Part shown: in pieces, positions 13,234 to 14,710 of the stretch | Numbering within the stretch: the stretch's first letter is position 1 | Layout of the letters: the number at the start of each line of letters is the position of its first letter | Origin: an uncultured Sutterella sp. | Lineage (GTDB): Bacteria; Pseudomonadota; Gammaproteobacteria; Burkholderiales; Burkholderiaceae_F | Reading direction: 5' to 3' | NCBI GenBank assembly: GCA_900546995.1 | Contig: URFF01000045.1 | Span: 1-14,710, forward strand | Length of the DNA: 14,710 nt | The notes under the pieces: generated by a model | What the model was told of the DNA's origin: nothing | The model's input: only the letters and a program-made list of their open reading frames with translations | The model's database searches: none | Made by a program: the position numbers and the translations under genes

Positions 13234-14439
13234 ATGTTTTCCGTTCCGAAATCCTTAGCTGCATTACTCTCCGTCTGTTCGATGGTGGGCCCCTTGTCGG
13301 CCAATACCTATATGCCGGGGTTAAGTGCTATCGGAGAGGAATTCGCCGTTTCGGAAGTGGCTACCTATCAAACACTCTCGGGTTATCTCATGACCTTCGC
13401 GCTCTCTTCTCTTTTTGTGGGTGCCGTCTCCGATAGTCTTGGACGCCGAGCCGTGATGATCGGCGGGATGCTTTTATATGCCCTTTCGTGTGCGATTTGT
13501 GCGATAAGCCCTAGTTTTGAGGTTTTCCTAGGAGGCAGAATTTGCATGGGCGTCTTTGCTTCTGCCGGTACCGTGTTGGCAATGGCCATTACTCGGGATT
13601 TGTTTGAGGGACAACAGGCGCAGGAGATGACAAGCCTTATTGCCATAATCTTTGCTTTGGCTCCGGCTTTTGCACCGATTATCGGCGGCTGGTTAGTGTT
13701 GCTTTGGGGTTGGCGAAGCGTCTTTTATTTCCTTGCCTTTTTTGCGTTTTCCATGGCGGTGATTTGTTTCTTTTTCTTAAAGGAAACGCATCCGAAATCT
13801 CTTCGAACGACCTTTCATGTGGTTCCGTTAATCAGTCATTACGCACATGCCATGACCAATAAGGCTTTCGCTGCCGGAGTGATCTGTAATGGTTTTGTGT
13901 TTATGGGGTCGATCTTATTTTCGGCGGGAGCCCCTGACTATGTTGAAAACATTATGCAGATGGGGGTGACTGATTTCGGGTATCTGATGTTGCCCCTTAT
14001 CGGTTTTTCCGTACTGGGTTCCGTGATTTGCACAAAGCTCACGTCGAAATTCGGTGATGTGAAAACCGTGAACTCGCAGATTGTGGTGATGTATATTGCC
14101 GGCATTGTTGGTGTCATTCTGAATTATGTCTTTGAGGTGCCTTACCCCTTCTGCCTTTTTGCCGTGATTGCCTACAGTATCGCCATGAGTGTGGTTCGTC
14201 CGGTATTAACGGTTTTCAATTTGGATTATTTCCCGGAAAATCGGGGAATGGCGGCAAGTATTCAGCAATTTTTCCAAACCTCGGCATTCGCTTTTTGCGC
14301 TGCTTTTTGGGTGCCGATTGTGATGGGAAGCGCATGGAAGTATGATGCGGTGCTGCTTCTTTGCGGGGTGATTGTGAGCGTGTGTTGGTGGATTGTGTTA
14401 AAGACGCGTGATCAGTGTTTGCCTCAAAAGAAAAAATAG
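13234..14439 (+). CDS. Bcr/CflA-type MFS drug efflux transporter
   Basis: This is a 401-residue inner-membrane proton-driven efflux permease of the DHA1 group, probably for drugs or other small molecules. About 12 membrane helices are visible. Motif A is GAVSDSLGRRAV (63-74), the motif C region is ALAPAFAPIIGGWL (141-154), and the RSVFYFL after it is typical of Bcr/CflA proteins. The TM1 stretch PLSANTYMPGL matches the family pattern PxSIDMYLPAL, except that the usual acidic residue is Asn24. The ATG at 13234 has only a weak ribosome site (TGAGA). A strong hairpin lies directly upstream and a bidirectional terminator directly downstream. The substrate cannot be told from the sequence. Confidence 0.92.
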   Translation: MFSVPKSLAALLSVCSMVGPLSANTYMPGLSAIGEEFAVSEVATYQTLSGYLMTFALSSLFVGAVSDSLGRRAVMIGGMLLYALSCAICAISPSFEVFLGGRICMGVFASAGTVLAMAITRDLFEGQQAQEMTSLIAIIFALAPAFAPIIGGWLVLLWGWRSVFYFLAFFAFSMAVICFFFLKETHPKSLRTTFHVVPLISHYAHAMTNKAFAAGVICNGFVFMGSILFSAGAPDYVENIMQMGVTDFGYLMLPLIGFSVLGSVICTKLTSKFGDVKTVNSQIVVMYIAGIVGVILNYVFEVPYPFCLFAVIAYSIAMSVVRPVLTVFNLDYFPENRGMAASIQQFFQTSAFAFCAAFWVPIVMGSAWKYDAVLLLCGVIVSVCWWIVLKTRDQCLPQKKK

Positions 14440-14451
14440 ACAGCGGATAAT

Positions 14452-14483
14452 AAAAAAGCTCGGAAAACTCCGAGCTTTTTTTT
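14452..14483. terminator. Bidirectional terminator between MFS gene and rpmG
   Basis: AAAAAAGCTCGGA (14452-14464) pairs with TCCGAGCTTTTTT (14469-14481) around an AAAC loop. An A-run on one side and a T-run on the other make it work on both strands, ending both the rightward MFS gene and the leftward rpmB-rpmG operon. Confidence 0.92.
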
Positions 14484-14498
14484 CGAACCGGGACTCAA

Positions 14499-14666
14499 TT
14501 ACTTGAGCTTGGTTTCCTTGTAGACCACGTGCTTGCGAGCAACCGGATCATACTTGGAAATTTCCATCTTACCCGTGCTCGTACGCTTATTTTTGGTCGT
14601 CGTATAGAAGTGACCCGTACCTGCGGTCGACTCTAACTTGATCTTTTCGCGATTACCCTTTGCCAT
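14499..14666 (-). CDS. rpmG: 50S ribosomal protein L33
   Basis: This 55-residue large-subunit ribosomal protein sits near the E site. The translation begins MAKGNREKIKLES, contains the hallmark ESTAGTGHFYTTTKNK and ends KHVVYKETKLK, full length for L33. There are no zinc-binding cysteines, so it is the zinc-independent (C-minus) form. The ATG at 14666 has AGGAG about seven bases upstream. It lies 12 bases downstream of rpmB, the usual order, and ends before the bidirectional terminator. Confidence 0.97.
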   Translation of the reverse strand: MAKGNREKIKLESTAGTGHFYTTTKNKRTSTGKMEISKYDPVARKHVVYKETKLK

Positions 14667-14678
14667 GGTGAACTCCTA

Positions 14679-14710
14679 TTAGATTTCGCCGCGGGCGCGG
14701 AGGTCCGCTA
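14679..14710 (-). CDS. rpmB: 50S ribosomal protein L28, C-terminal end (partial)
   Basis: The last nine codons read ADLRARGEI followed by TAA (14681-14679). L28 proteins commonly end in LRARGEKY or similar, and rpmB normally precedes rpmG in one operon, as here. The rest of the gene lies beyond the window edge. Confidence 0.85.
   Translation of the reverse strand, partial: ADLRARGEI

Overview
The window looks like a moderately AT-rich betaproteobacterial chromosome, most likely order Burkholderiales, possibly the Sutterella/Parasutterella group. That placement is inference from three things: the L33 protein (ESTAGTGHFYTTTKNK core and KETKLK tail), the ribF-ileS-lspA block, and purN followed by an RsmB/NOP-family rRNA methyltransferase. 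No rRNA, tRNA, CRISPR array or insertion sequence was seen.

Left part (1-5212) is an envelope-modification locus. A leftward response regulator and histidine kinase pair (1459-2133 and 132-1469) faces a rightward 775-residue membrane protein (2355-4682). That protein is a single-ORF fusion of an N-terminal PAP2 phosphatase domain and a complete C-terminal EptA/MCR-type phosphoethanolamine transferase. It ends at a clear terminator. Next comes a 43-codon ORF with a signal peptide that looks like the broken 5' end of an NMT1/ThiY-like substrate-binding protein.

The most striking non-coding signal is a TTTGAC direct repeat with an exact 11-bp period. There are three good copies plus one degenerate copy upstream of the fusion gene, and six copies (4+2) upstream of the MFS transporter at 5213. 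Direct repeats of this period are what OmpR/PhoB-family regulators bind. My reading (inference) is that the adjacent response regulator controls both genes, making a small cationic-peptide or metal-responsive lipid A modification regulon. The sensor's periplasmic segment carries three acidic residues in an E-x2-E-x2-E pattern, in keeping with PmrB/ColS-type metal sensing.

Middle part (5213-10858): the MFS gene converges on lspA with a 4-nt overlap of stop codons. lspA, ileS and ribF form a leftward housekeeping operon for lipoprotein signal peptidase, isoleucyl-tRNA synthetase and FAD synthesis.

Right part (10859-14710): purN and the methyltransferase gene run rightward as a tight pair, divergent from ribF. 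A hairpin separates them from a Bcr/CflA-type MFS efflux gene. A bidirectional terminator separates that gene from the leftward rpmB-rpmG ribosomal protein operon; rpmB is cut by the window edge. At the far left edge only the first codons of another leftward gene, with a likely promoter, are visible.
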